DNA of 64,000 nt from Poritiphilus sp965212595 (GCA_965212595.1 CBDBVE010000005.1:186001-250000), one strand, 5' to 3'. Shown: positions 8,682-18,194, numbered from the stretch's first letter. Made by a program: numbers and translations. The notes: generated from the sequence alone by a model not told the origin.

Positions 8682-9506
8682 ATGGTAAAAGTTACCGCTG
8701 CAGAAGTAAACAAATTAAGAAAGACTACCGGTGCCGGAATGATGGATTGCAAAAATGCCTTGGTAGAAGCCGAGGGCGATTTTGAAAAAGCCATAGAAAT
8801 TCTTCGTAAGAAAGGGCAAAAAGTAGCTGCAAAGCGTGCCGACAGGGATTCTTCCGAGGGAGCGGCAATTGCCAAGGTTAATGATGACAAAACAAGTGGT
8901 GTCATCATCTCACTGAATTGTGAAACCGACTTTGTTGCGAAAAATGACAGTTTTGTTACACTTGCAAACGATCTAGCCGATTTGGCACTTGGATTTGAAA
9001 GCAAAGACGACTTTCTCAGTGCTGAGTTTAACGGATTGTCTGTACAGGAAAAACTTACTGAGCAAACCGGAGTGATCGGTGAGAAGATAGAAATTGGTGG
9101 TTTTAGAAAATTAAATGCCCCATTTGTAGGGTCTTATATTCACGCAGGAAATAAAATTGCAACCTTGGTAGGACTGTCAGAAGCAGTTGATGGTGCCGCC
9201 ACGGCCGCAAAAGATGTAGCTATGCAAGCTGCCGCTATGAATCCTGTGGCTTTGAATGAAGAAGGCGTCGATCAGTCAATTATCGACAAGGAAATCGAGA
9301 TTGCTAAAGATCAACTTAGGCAGGAAGGAAAGCCAGAAGCGATGCTAGATAATATCGCCAAAGGAAAGCTAAAACGTTTCTTTAAAGACAATACTTTGAT
9401 TAACCAGGCCTTTATTAAGGACAGTAAACAAAGTGTTGCTCAATATGTAAAGTCTGTGGCTTCAGATCTTGAAGTAACCGGTTTTGAAAGAGTTGCTTTA
9501 GGATAA
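8682..9506 (+). CDS. tsf: Translation elongation factor Ts
   Basis: 274 residues, the normal length for the family. The N-terminal UBA-like domain (VTAAEVNKLRKTTGAGMMDCKNAL) contains the conserved TGAGMMDCK segment that contacts EF-Tu, and the core has the conserved NCETDFVAKN and AMQAAAMNP. It exchanges GDP for GTP on EF-Tu. It lies 65 bases after rpsB and is followed by a strong terminator, so the operon ends here. pyrH-frr, often next in line in bacteria, are about 15 kb away. Confidence 0.97.
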   Translation: MVKVTAAEVNKLRKTTGAGMMDCKNALVEAEGDFEKAIEILRKKGQKVAAKRADRDSSEGAAIAKVNDDKTSGVIISLNCETDFVAKNDSFVTLANDLADLALGFESKDDFLSAEFNGLSVQEKLTEQTGVIGEKIEIGGFRKLNAPFVGSYIHAGNKIATLVGLSEAVDGAATAAKDVAMQAAAMNPVALNEEGVDQSIIDKEIEIAKDQLRQEGKPEAMLDNIAKGKLKRFFKDNTLINQAFIKDSKQSVAQYVKSVASDLEVTGFERVALG

Positions 9507-9528
9507 ACCAAAGACACAAAGGTTTTGA

Positions 9529-9565
9529 AAACGCTCAGATATTAATTTGTCTGGGCGTTTTTTTT
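9529..9565 (+). terminator. Terminator of the ribosomal operon
   Basis: An 11-bp stem (AAACGCTCAGA with TCTGGGCGTTT, one G:U pair) with a ten-base loop is followed by a run of T. It lies 22 bases after the tsf stop and abuts the convergent receptor gene. Confidence 0.9.
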
Positions 9566-11897
9566 AAAACTCAATTCTATAATTGATAAAAGGAATTAAT
9601 TCTAGCTGAAACTCTGGTTGCAGCATTCCTGTACTAAGATTAAAAAAGACCTCATCAATATTACTTCTATTAGTAAGGTTTTGTATGTCAAAAGATATTG
9701 TATGTGAAGCCTTAGGCTTATTAAGTCGATACGAAAAACTCGCATCCAGTCTAAAGTAAGGGTCTAATTCAACTGTATTGCGAAGTTGTTCCAAAATGGC
9801 TACCTCGCCTGTTTGATCGAATAGCTCCTGATCGATGGGAGAAGATCTTTTACCACCATTGAACAACATCTTTGCATTGATTCCAATGGTATTATTGCCT
9901 TTTTTACCCACTGTGAATTCCTTACCCCCTACCATGTTAAAAGTATACCTATAATTGTACCGACTATCATACCAATTCCCGTCTAATGCCCTATATTGAG
10001 TATCGTACAGCGAGGCGGTAGTCAAAAAATAATACTGGTCTGAAAAGAATTTTTCAAAGGTAAATTCCATTCCATAATTTCTCCCCTCTCCGGTGTCTGT
10101 TAGTTGTTGGTCTAGAAATACACCGTTGAGGTAAGAATCCGTAATGTTTGGGCTGGCAGAAACAGCAACCTTATTGAGGTCTTGATAGTAGGCCTCAATC
10201 TTCAAATGGCCATTTCTAATAATTCGCCAATCGTAACCCACAATGTAATGTATAGCTTGCATTAAATCTAGCTCGGTATTCGGGCTAATAATGCCATCAT
10301 CAGGTCCTTGAACATTTATAAAATATTGATTTAATGGCATTCTTCTCGAATGAATACCAAAACCGGCAGAGAGCGTATGTTTAGAGTTTGCCTTCCATTC
10401 AAGGCCAATTCTTGGTTCAATGGCAGCATCACTATTTACAGAGAAATAGGTGCCGTGCATTCCAAAAGTTGCTGAAAAATTTGTGTTAAACCTGTACTTT
10501 GCCTGTGCATAGGCCTGAATCATGGTCCCGTTACCCTTCTGATCAACAATATTGAATTGCAGATCGTTCTGTCTAAAGGTAGTTGCAACGTTATAGTTCA
10601 GCAAACTTAGTATAGCGCCTGTCTTAAGTGTTGTTTTAGCACTAAACTTCTTAGTCAGATTCGTACTATATCGAAACGCGCTATTTCGTAAAATGTCACT
10701 GTCTTCCTGGAAATCACCGGTTGATGGTTGGCTCGCAGTGGAAATAAAATCGCTCGCATTCCCTGAATATGAAATTCGGTTATCCCATCGCAGGTCATTC
10801 TCAAAAAAATGAGTAAGTGTAGCCCCGGCCATATAGGTTTTTGATTTAAAGATCTCTTCACTCAAGAAATCATCAAAAACTTCCGGATCTTCATCTTCAT
10901 CGCTGATACCGCCAATACCCCATACCGAGAGGTTCGTTTTTTTGCCAAGTGGTAAGTTTACTTTGAATGAAATGTCCTGGTATGTGGGTGTGGCATTTGG
11001 TGTGACGTCTACAATTTCATTCAACAGGGCTATTGTAGAATACCTGTAATTAATCAAGAAAGATCCCTTATAATCCTTACTAAAAGGCCCTTCAACTGCC
11101 AAATCAGTACCCAATAAACCAAATTGAAAGGCGTATTCGGTTTTCTCATTATTACCGTTTCTCAGGTTGATATCGAAAACCCCTGAAAGCGCGTTTCCAT
11201 ATTCTGCCGGGAAAGCCCCGGTAAAGAAATCGGAACGACCGAGCATATTACTACTTAACAAACTCACATTGCCTGGAGAGTACCCCTCTTCAGAGAAGTG
11301 ATTGGGTTCTGGCACTTCAATGCCCTCGATTCTCCAAAGCAGTTGATTAGGAGCATTTCCACGAATGATTATCTCATTACTTGAATCATCAGAATTAGTC
11401 ACCCCTGCAAAGGAAAGTGCCATTCTGCCCGGGTCACTAACACTCGCCGGAAAACGCTTGGTCTCCTCTACTCCAAAAGACCTCGCGCTTACGGTGGCCA
11501 ATTCATTGTTGGGTGCTATATTATCTTTTTTAGCCTTAAGCACCACCTCATCTAATTGAGAAAGTGCCTCTGTAAGACGAACATTAATTTCTACTTCCTT
11601 TGCAGACCCTATGAGTACTTCTGTTACCACAAAGTCTTCGTAACCCAAAAAACTAAAAGCAAAGGAAGCCCTCCCTACCGGAACATTTTCAATCCGAAAA
11701 AAACCAGCTTCATCTGTTATTGCGCCTAAGGCCGGCTCTATTCCAAGCACAACGACGTTAGCCCCTAAAAGTGGGGCTCCGGTTTCGGCATCCAGTACTT
11801 TACCTTTAACAGTTTGGGTAAGGGTTTGGGCCGAGGATGAAAAAGAAAAACACAAAAAAAGAAAGAAGAAAACGATGCCGGTTCTATGGATACCCAT
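9564..11897 (-). CDS. TonB-dependent receptor with carboxypeptidase-regulatory-like N-domain
   Basis: 777 residues with a signal peptide (cut near SSSAQ). Residues of about 28-113 are a carboxypeptidase-regulatory-like beta-sandwich (VKGKVLDAETGAPLLGANV, ITDEAGFFRIENVP, FLGYEDFVV). The plug domain follows (NEIIIRGNAPNQLLWRIEG, ALSGVFDINLRNG), then a 22-strand type barrel that ends in the aromatic-rich strand FINYRIEF. It is an energy-dependent outer-membrane importer. No SusD partner is adjacent, so it is less likely to be a classical glycan receptor. The substrate is unknown. It appears monocistronic. Confidence 0.9.
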   Translation of the reverse strand: MGIHRTGIVFFFLFLCFSFSSSAQTLTQTVKGKVLDAETGAPLLGANVVVLGIEPALGAITDEAGFFRIENVPVGRASFAFSFLGYEDFVVTEVLIGSAKEVEINVRLTEALSQLDEVVLKAKKDNIAPNNELATVSARSFGVEETKRFPASVSDPGRMALSFAGVTNSDDSSNEIIIRGNAPNQLLWRIEGIEVPEPNHFSEEGYSPGNVSLLSSNMLGRSDFFTGAFPAEYGNALSGVFDINLRNGNNEKTEYAFQFGLLGTDLAVEGPFSKDYKGSFLINYRYSTIALLNEIVDVTPNATPTYQDISFKVNLPLGKKTNLSVWGIGGISDEDEDPEVFDDFLSEEIFKSKTYMAGATLTHFFENDLRWDNRISYSGNASDFISTASQPSTGDFQEDSDILRNSAFRYSTNLTKKFSAKTTLKTGAILSLLNYNVATTFRQNDLQFNIVDQKGNGTMIQAYAQAKYRFNTNFSATFGMHGTYFSVNSDAAIEPRIGLEWKANSKHTLSAGFGIHSRRMPLNQYFINVQGPDDGIISPNTELDLMQAIHYIVGYDWRIIRNGHLKIEAYYQDLNKVAVSASPNITDSYLNGVFLDQQLTDTGEGRNYGMEFTFEKFFSDQYYFLTTASLYDTQYRALDGNWYDSRYNYRYTFNMVGGKEFTVGKKGNNTIGINAKMLFNGGKRSSPIDQELFDQTGEVAILEQLRNTVELDPYFRLDASFSYRLNKPKASHTISFDIQNLTNRSNIDEVFFNLSTGMLQPEFQLELIPFINYRIEF

Positions 11898-12076
11898 AAT
11901 TTATTAATGTCTTTTGATTGATCCTTAAAAGTAATGTTAAACAGATTTATATGAAAAACAACTTTGCTTTGAAATAAAGACAACTCAAAAGGCAAGAGGT
12001 TGCATAACACATGAATACGAAGGTGTTAAATGCGTTCTCTAAATAAATACGCGATAGGGCCGGCTTGCAATGAGTT

Positions 12077-12613
12077 TTACTCGAGTTCCTCAGGAATATC
12101 ATTGGATACTCTTATTCGCCATTTATCATCATAAATAGAATGATAAATAATTTGACTGTCAAAGTGTGTTGCTTCTAACTTATCAAAGAAACCCGCAGCC
12201 TTCAAATAATCTTTGCGAGTACCGCCAAGTGAGATGATGAGTCTTTCTCCTCCTGCAGGGATGGCACTTCCTCTGCCAAGGCTGGCACTGGCCATAATGT
12301 TCAGTTCTTTCTGAACCAGAAACTTTTCTTTTACAAAATCAACGAAATCCATCTCGTATTTCTTCCCCTTGTAAGATACATGCATGCTATCAATAATTGC
12401 TGGGCCTACGCCATAGTTATTTAGTGTAATTGTGATGACATTATTTTCTGTGTCATTCCCCTTTTCTATCGATAAATACGGCATTGCAGATAACCTGCTC
12501 TGTTTCTCAATAATACTTGTCTGTCTTGCAAAAACGATCAGGGTAAAAAGGCTGATCCCCAATGCGAGGAAGCTAACTATCTTATCTAAAGACCAAAATT
12601 TCTTTTTTGCCAT
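12077..12613 (-). CDS. Hypothetical protein with one N-terminal transmembrane helix
   Basis: 178 residues, not recognised. One membrane helix at about residues 11-28 (VSFLALGISLFTLIVFA) is followed by a predicted beta-rich extramembrane domain (PYLSIEKG, VITITLNNYGVGPAIIDSMHV, IYDDKWRIRVSNDIPEELE). The general shape is common among small stress or sensor-associated proteins in Bacteroidetes. It starts 28 bases after the M1/permease gene on the same strand and so may be the last gene of that operon, but no shared function is evident. Confidence 0.65.
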   Translation of the reverse strand: MAKKKFWSLDKIVSFLALGISLFTLIVFARQTSIIEKQSRLSAMPYLSIEKGNDTENNVITITLNNYGVGPAIIDSMHVSYKGKKYEMDFVDFVKEKFLVQKELNIMASASLGRGSAIPAGGERLIISLGGTRKDYLKAAGFFDKLEATHFDSQIIYHSIYDDKWRIRVSNDIPEELE

Positions 12614-12641
12614 GAATAAAATGTATAGTTATACCATTTTG

Positions 12642-15600
12642 CTACCGCAATTCCCAGATATTGTCGGTTACTTCTTTCTCTATCAACAGATAGTGAGGAT
12701 CTAAAACAATTTTCTCAGGTTTCTGTTCAAGGGAAGTTTTTATCTGACTTGTCTTAGCTGTAGCCTTAAACATTTTGAGCGCTATAAGTTCATCTTTCGC
12801 ATTGTAGAATCCTATTTCTAAATAGTCCTTCAATGCTAGTGGAGATTCTGGAGAATTAACAGAATATTTACTCGTTTCTAAATCTATAATGACCTCGTAG
12901 GTGTCGTCCCTTAAATCTCCGAGTTCTACCCCAATGAGGGCATTCTTGTAGAATACAACGTCCTCAAAGCCATCTTTAACAAAATAGTGCAAGGAATCTG
13001 GTGTAACTTCTTTTAGGCGCTTAATGAGCTCCAAAGAAGTGGGATATGGCGGACTTAAGGCCTTATACTTCTCCAGATACCGCCGCAAAACCGAATTCAT
13101 CTTCTTTTCTCCGATGAAATAGCTTAGAGCATTTAAAACCAAAGCCCCTTTACCATATGCGATGTGTTGCGCATTAGGGGCCACTAAAGCAAGAGGTGTT
13201 TCTTTGTCCTTTGCCTGAGTTCTTCCTTTTAGATATCGTTCTCGTTGTTTTTTTGTAAAATGTAAAGCCTGCTTCATCCCAAAACGTTGCTGGTAAATTT
13301 TTAGGGTAATGTATTCTGTAATACTTTCTGAGAGCATTAAGGCGCCATGTGCATTTGCTGGCATTAGCTGATTTCCCCACCACTGATGTGTTAGTTCATG
13401 TGCCGGAATGTAGAAAGCCAGATCAACCTTACCTTCTTCAGCTTCGCCTTTTGTGATAAATCGCATTTCAGAAATTGGGATACTATTTGCCATAGTGGTG
13501 GCATAAGTTCCTTCAGATTCAGGAAATTCTATTATCCTGGCCTCGCGGTGTTGGTAGGGTCCAAAATGTTCAGTATTATACTCCAGAGAGGCCTTAAGGC
13601 CTTCGATCATTTTTTTGTAATTGCCTCCATGGCTTTTATGATGATATACTTCAAGGTCTATAGCGTGCCATCGATCCTTTTTTAATTCAAAGCTTCCCGA
13701 ATTGAAACCCAGCGCATACTTGATTTTGTTATCCGTTTTGTACTTAAAATACCTTCTATTTCCTTTAACCCAAGAGTTTTCAAGATATCCAGGGGCTAAA
13801 GCAGTTTGTTCTTTTAAAGTGCTGATGACTATCTCAAAATTGATTGCGTCTGCATCCTTGGTGTAAAAATTGGTGTCAAAAGGGCCATTATTTGAGGGAT
13901 CTCGAGCCGTATCGCCAAATTGATACCCTATTCTTGGGAAGATATCGTTCTTTAAAAAAGTGCCATTATGCAAGACTCCAGAATTTCTCTCAAACAAACT
14001 ATTATCTGTGCTTTTTACATAAAAGGCTAGCCTTGTACTGTCTCCAGGCTTGAGTTTGTTATGCAATCTAATCATGCTAAATTTCATGATGGTATCTTGC
14101 GCAATTATACTTCCAAGCCTTTCAAACTCTATAGTTGTATCTTCATCAAAACCTGTACGGACCATTAGGGTATCTACATCTTTCCCAGATTTATTTACCA
14201 ACAAGTATTCCCCTGTGGCCTCAAAAAAATTCTTTAGGGGATATAGGTCCAAGCTAACTTTAAGATCCACAACACGGGCTTGTGGAAGGTTGGAGTATTG
14301 CTGATATTTTGACTCGAAATCCTTAAATAGTTCGTCGAGCTTCTTGTCTGAAATCCCTACTTTTTTAGATTCTTCGCGATAAATGGTAAACCCTAAAATT
14401 AAAAAACAAGCTAGCAGAATACCCATGGAATAAATCATATTTCCACGCATTCTCATCAGGGCAAGCTGTAGTCGTTTTAAGAAAGACTCTGGGAACCCAC
14501 GGAGCCATAGTAGTTGACTGAGCAGTATTGAAACTAAACCCAATTGTAGCCAATAGGCCTCGACGAGAAAATAGGCTTTGAGTTTCCCTCCATAGCCATT
14601 CATATCGGAGTACAATAGTTCTGGGGGACTATTAAATAAAAGCGTGTAGGTTTCAATACCGAGTTGAGGCAATCCTCCTATACCTATCCAAATAACAATG
14701 AGCATAAACAATCCCAGATAGAGATTGGCAAACAGGCTGTGAATAAAAACGGCTAAAAAACTCCAGATAATTAGAAGAGGTAAGAGGACCAAATACAAAT
14801 GAAAAAAGTAAAGGTCAATTTCAAATTGGTAATATCCGTTATAGGTTTGAATAATAATCCCAGCCAAGAACAACACCAAAAGCAATATTCCCTGCATGTT
14901 GATCAGTGCCAGAATCTTGGATAGTAAAAAAATCGCATTGGAGGTTGGGGTACTGTCAATCAATTGATGCATTTTTGATGACCTGGATTTGTTCACCAAC
15001 ATTCCCGCATAGAGGAAAGTGAGCAATATGATGATCATGGTATACGCTCTTGTTGGCACCAAAAGCATAATGCGGGTGGAGGGCTGAAGTGTTATATCAT
15101 TTAGGTTGGTTACCTTTCCAAGCGTAAACAGAATAGCGACGATCCCAAAAAATAGCAAAACCAAAAACATGGGGCTTCGCAAGATGTAGGCACTCTCAAT
15201 TCTCGCAAGCCTCAAAATGTTTTTCCAGTCCTGCCTTTTCGAGAATACATATTGAACCGGCATCAATTTGGTAGTGGTATTTTTTCCTTTTTGCTTGTTT
15301 TTTACAGACCTCTTTGCCAGGCTAAAGCTCCAATTTCTTTGGAGCGATTCGTGGAATTGAAATTTTCTGTAAGCCGAAATAAAAATCAAAGCTGCAAGCC
15401 CAAGCAGCGTAATCCTATTTAGAAGTACCACTCCCAGTACGGGGATCGTTTCCGTATTTCTTTCAAGGAGTGTCCAATTTTGTGTTTCATAGGCGGTTGC
15501 GTGTTGGGCAAAAGGGTCTAAGAGTGCTATGAGGTATGTATTTATACTCCCAAGTGCATTCTCCAGTATCATTTGAATTAAAAAAAACACAATTGCGGTA

Positions 15601-16151
15601 ATAAAACCGGCATAAATATTTCTTGTGAAGAGCACCACAGAAAAGATTATTGCTCCAAAAACCAAAAGATTCGGAACAATATAAAATGCGTATGCCTGCA
15701 GGTAGGAAACGCTTTTAAATGCACCTATTTTATCGGGGTGTAAACCTGGTATTTGTTCGCCAATAAAAAAAGCGAGTCCGACAGAGAAAGAAATAAGAAG
15801 AACTACAGTTATGGCGCCAAAAAATCTTCCCAGTAAATAATCTCTTTTTCTTATTGCAAAGCTGTATAGAACGGAATGCACCTGATATCTATAATCCTTA
15901 TAGACAGCGGCTCCAACAATTGCTGGTAAAAGGAACAAAAATACCTTCCCAAAATACTGGAGCATATAGTTAATCTCATAGGGCGAATTGAGTACACGAC
16001 TCGTCTGAGGGTTCTCAGGGGGAGGATCAAAGAGTCCGGCTGTACCAACGAAAGAGAGAAAAGCAAAGCTGAAAAAGACCGCAAAATAAACATATGTGAC
16101 CGGTTTTCTGAACCAGTACTTTACTTCGTTATAAAAAATGTCCTTAAACAT
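12642..16151 (-). CDS. ABC transporter permease fused to M1-family aminopeptidase
   Basis: 1169 residues. The first 590 or so hold two ABC-2-type permease units with about 12 membrane helices, the second starting after a basic linker (SVKNKQKGKNTTTKLM). From about 600 on there is an extracytoplasmic M1 metallopeptidase with the zinc motif HELTH (His918, Glu919, His922) and the third ligand Glu942 in SESITEY. The spacing is one residue longer than in classical M1 enzymes but looks usual for this fused subfamily. It pairs with the ATPase gene 40 bases upstream. Family knowledge gives no proven substrate: it may export or sense peptides. Confidence 0.88.
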   Translation of the reverse strand: MFKDIFYNEVKYWFRKPVTYVYFAVFFSFAFLSFVGTAGLFDPPPENPQTSRVLNSPYEINYMLQYFGKVFLFLLPAIVGAAVYKDYRYQVHSVLYSFAIRKRDYLLGRFFGAITVVLLISFSVGLAFFIGEQIPGLHPDKIGAFKSVSYLQAYAFYIVPNLLVFGAIIFSVVLFTRNIYAGFITAIVFFLIQMILENALGSINTYLIALLDPFAQHATAYETQNWTLLERNTETIPVLGVVLLNRITLLGLAALIFISAYRKFQFHESLQRNWSFSLAKRSVKNKQKGKNTTTKLMPVQYVFSKRQDWKNILRLARIESAYILRSPMFLVLLFFGIVAILFTLGKVTNLNDITLQPSTRIMLLVPTRAYTMIIILLTFLYAGMLVNKSRSSKMHQLIDSTPTSNAIFLLSKILALINMQGILLLVLFLAGIIIQTYNGYYQFEIDLYFFHLYLVLLPLLIIWSFLAVFIHSLFANLYLGLFMLIVIWIGIGGLPQLGIETYTLLFNSPPELLYSDMNGYGGKLKAYFLVEAYWLQLGLVSILLSQLLWLRGFPESFLKRLQLALMRMRGNMIYSMGILLACFLILGFTIYREESKKVGISDKKLDELFKDFESKYQQYSNLPQARVVDLKVSLDLYPLKNFFEATGEYLLVNKSGKDVDTLMVRTGFDEDTTIEFERLGSIIAQDTIMKFSMIRLHNKLKPGDSTRLAFYVKSTDNSLFERNSGVLHNGTFLKNDIFPRIGYQFGDTARDPSNNGPFDTNFYTKDADAINFEIVISTLKEQTALAPGYLENSWVKGNRRYFKYKTDNKIKYALGFNSGSFELKKDRWHAIDLEVYHHKSHGGNYKKMIEGLKASLEYNTEHFGPYQHREARIIEFPESEGTYATTMANSIPISEMRFITKGEAEEGKVDLAFYIPAHELTHQWWGNQLMPANAHGALMLSESITEYITLKIYQQRFGMKQALHFTKKQRERYLKGRTQAKDKETPLALVAPNAQHIAYGKGALVLNALSYFIGEKKMNSVLRRYLEKYKALSPPYPTSLELIKRLKEVTPDSLHYFVKDGFEDVVFYKNALIGVELGDLRDDTYEVIIDLETSKYSVNSPESPLALKDYLEIGFYNAKDELIALKMFKATAKTSQIKTSLEQKPEKIVLDPHYLLIEKEVTDNIWELR

Positions 16152-16191
16152 AAACTCTAATGCTTCACGGTTTAAAATTTTATGTCATCCG

Positions 16192-17067
16192 CTATGCAAT
16201 CCTTTTTAGGGCCAGGAAGTAAACATCCTCTAGATTAGGTGTAGCGCTTTTAAATGAGATGTGTGGAACTTCTGTGGCATACACCCTAATGGTCAGAGAA
16301 TTATCTAAGTTAAATCCTGAAGAGAGCACATTATATTTGTTCTCATGCCCAGACAATTCCTCGGACCGAATTTTCTTTGTCCAGATTTTCCCCTCTATAC
16401 TTCTGCTGGCTTCCCCTGGCCTTTGTTGTTTTAAAATCCGGCCCTCATTCATGATAGCCATATCAGAACACAATTCTTTCACGTCATCAACAATGTGAGT
16501 CGAAAAAATAACCGTGTTCTCTGTACCTACTTCTCTTAGAACATTTAAAAACCTATTGCGTTCGGCCGGGTCTAAACCTGCAGTGGGTTCATCAACGATG
16601 ATCAGCCTGGGGTTGTTTAGGAGTAACTGCGCAATCCCAAAGCGTTGTTTCATACCTCCTGAATATCCACTTACGTTCTTTTTCCTCACTTCGTATAAAT
16701 TGGTCATCTCTAATACTTGATGCACCCTCATCTTTCTGTCTTTTTTCGTAGCAATACCCTTTAGCAATGCAAAATAGTCAAGCAGGTTTTCGGCGGATGT
16801 TCTTGGGTATACCCCAAAAGACTGCGGTAAATAACCGAGCACTTTGCGTAAGGACATAGGGTCATCCAGGATGTTGATGTCATTAAAATTAATACTCCCC
16901 TGGTCCGGATCCTGTAGGGTCGCAACAGTGCGCATCAGGGTAGATTTGCCGGCTCCATTCGGACCCAAAAGCCCAAACATCCCTTTCCCGATTTCCAGGC
17001 TAAGATCATCCAAGGCCTTAACGCCATTAGCATAGGTTTTTGTAAGCTTCGAAATAGATAAATTCAT
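16192..17067 (-). CDS. ABC transporter ATP-binding protein
   Basis: 291 residues. Walker A is LLGPNGAGKSTL (Lys41), the signature is YSGGM (135-139), Walker B is LIIVDEPTAGLD (155-160 onward) and the switch histidine is in FSTHIVDDV. It is of the CcmA/NatA type that pairs with ABC-2 permeases, and its natural partner is the following permease/M1 fusion. Its start overlaps the end of the 83-residue gene by four bases (ATGA), which shows coupling with the secreted proteins upstream. Confidence 0.93.
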   Translation of the reverse strand: MNLSISKLTKTYANGVKALDDLSLEIGKGMFGLLGPNGAGKSTLMRTVATLQDPDQGSINFNDINILDDPMSLRKVLGYLPQSFGVYPRTSAENLLDYFALLKGIATKKDRKMRVHQVLEMTNLYEVRKKNVSGYSGGMKQRFGIAQLLLNNPRLIIVDEPTAGLDPAERNRFLNVLREVGTENTVIFSTHIVDDVKELCSDMAIMNEGRILKQQRPGEASRSIEGKIWTKKIRSEELSGHENKYNVLSSGFNLDNSLTIRVYATEVPHISFKSATPNLEDVYFLALKRIA

Positions 17068-17315
17068 CTACTAAAAGTGGGTTTCGGTTTCATAGTGTTA
17101 TCAAGGACTTCTTTTACCATGATCAGTATTTCTTTATTTTCCTGATCTGAAAATGCTTTTATCCTCAGATTTGATTTGTGCTGATTAATAAGGCTATCCA
17201 AGGCAGGTTTGATAATGAAATTTTTGATCAGAGATTCTGACGCCTGGTATGTTTCTCCCGTAAAATGCACTGAGATAACCACGAGACAGAATACCGATTT
17301 AATCAAGGTTTTCAT
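17064..17315 (-). CDS. Small secreted protein, 83 residues
   Basis: The frame is open to 17435, but that longer reading overlaps the cupin gene. The ATG at 17315 lies four bases after the cupin stop and opens with a signal peptide (MKTLIKSVFCLVVISVHF), so I choose it. The mature part is a predicted amphipathic helix bundle rich in Ile, Lys and Glu. It is not recognised. It is tightly packed between the bicupin and the ABC ATPase (four-base overlap), so it is very likely a true component of that export or processing operon. Confidence 0.65.
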   Translation of the reverse strand: MKTLIKSVFCLVVISVHFTGETYQASESLIKNFIIKPALDSLINQHKSNLRIKAFSDQENKEILIMVKEVLDNTMKPKPTFSR

Positions 17316-17319
17316 TCCC

Positions 17320-18111
17320 TTATCCGGTTTTTTGAACGGCCAACATCTTAATAATTCCGTGACCTTTGCTCTGCCATATACCAGTAAAGCCTTTGGGAAG
17401 GACGAAAAAATCGCCGGTAAAGAATTTTTGCTCACTGCCCCCCATTGCGGTCAATTGCAATTGCCCGGATAACAGGTAGATTAACTGTTCTTTAGCGTTG
17501 TTAATTTTGGCCTCACGGGGTTTCTCTGCTTTGAGCAGGATGCTAAGTTCTGGACCTTTGGTCAATTCTTTTTCAAAAAGTCCATTTTCCTTAAAAGTGA
17601 TCATTGAACCGGATATCTGAAAACCCCTCAAAAGCCTGGGTTTAATTTCAGTTGATCTCATTGAGCTATCAGCCCTTTTTGTGGTAATTACAGACAATTC
17701 GTAATGGTAGTGGTCCCCGGCAAGGATTTCCCAACTTCCGGTAAATCCCTTCGGAGCGAAGAAAAAATCTCCATTATTAAAGCGCTGTTTAGCTTCTCCT
17801 TTAGGTGTAATATCTGCCGAACCGTTAAAAAGATATATGAATTCGTCAAACCAAAAACTTTCGAACTGAGATTGCCATGATTGGCTTGAGACAACATAAA
17901 CACTTAGGTCTTCCCCTCTATAGAGGCGTTTTTGAAAAAAGTCTCTTCCCGGTTCATTTTTTAACTCCACTTTTCCTAAGCCAACCCCTGACAATACCTC
18001 CTTGTCTAGCAGTAAAGGCTTGCTCATCACAGCAATGTCCTGGGAAAAGCCTTTTTGAGGACAGGAAAGTGCGATACCTGTCAGCAAACAAATTAAGCCT
18101 AATCTTTTCAT
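17320..18111 (-). CDS. Exported two-domain cupin protein
   Basis: 263 residues with a signal peptide ending near GFSQ. It carries two tandem cupin units, visible as an internal repeat: GDFFFAPKGFTGSWEI in the first and GDFFVLPKGFTGIWQS in the second, each preceded by a strand with YLFNG or YLLSG. It resembles the cupin_3 / ureidoglycine-type fold. Few histidines stand at the usual metal positions, so binding rather than catalysis is possible. First gene of the cupin, small protein, ABC ATPase, permease/M1 operon. It follows the AraC gene after a terminator. Confidence 0.8.
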   Translation of the reverse strand: MKRLGLICLLTGIALSCPQKGFSQDIAVMSKPLLLDKEVLSGVGLGKVELKNEPGRDFFQKRLYRGEDLSVYVVSSQSWQSQFESFWFDEFIYLFNGSADITPKGEAKQRFNNGDFFFAPKGFTGSWEILAGDHYHYELSVITTKRADSSMRSTEIKPRLLRGFQISGSMITFKENGLFEKELTKGPELSILLKAEKPREAKINNAKEQLIYLLSGQLQLTAMGGSEQKFFTGDFFVLPKGFTGIWQSKGHGIIKMLAVQKTG

Positions 18112-18132
18112 CTTGTCATTTAATTAAAACTA

Positions 18133-18154
18133 AGCGCAACTCTTAGCGCAACTC
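18133..18154 (-). promoter_or_regulatory. Tandem AGCGCAACTC repeats upstream of the cupin operon, possible operator
   Basis: AGCGCAACTC occurs at 18133-18142 and again at 18145-18154, a 12-bp period, 22 bases upstream of the cupin start. Direct repeats in the short gap between a regulator gene and its neighbour operon suggest a binding site, perhaps for the adjacent AraC protein. This is inference: the spacing is not the classical AraC one. Confidence 0.35.
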
Positions 18155-18194
18155 AGTGATTAAAAAGCAAGTTATATGATCGGATACTAATAAA

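Noticed and set aside
17316..17435. Longer start (17435) for the 83-residue gene
   Set aside because: It would overlap the cupin coding region and hides the signal peptide that begins at 17315.
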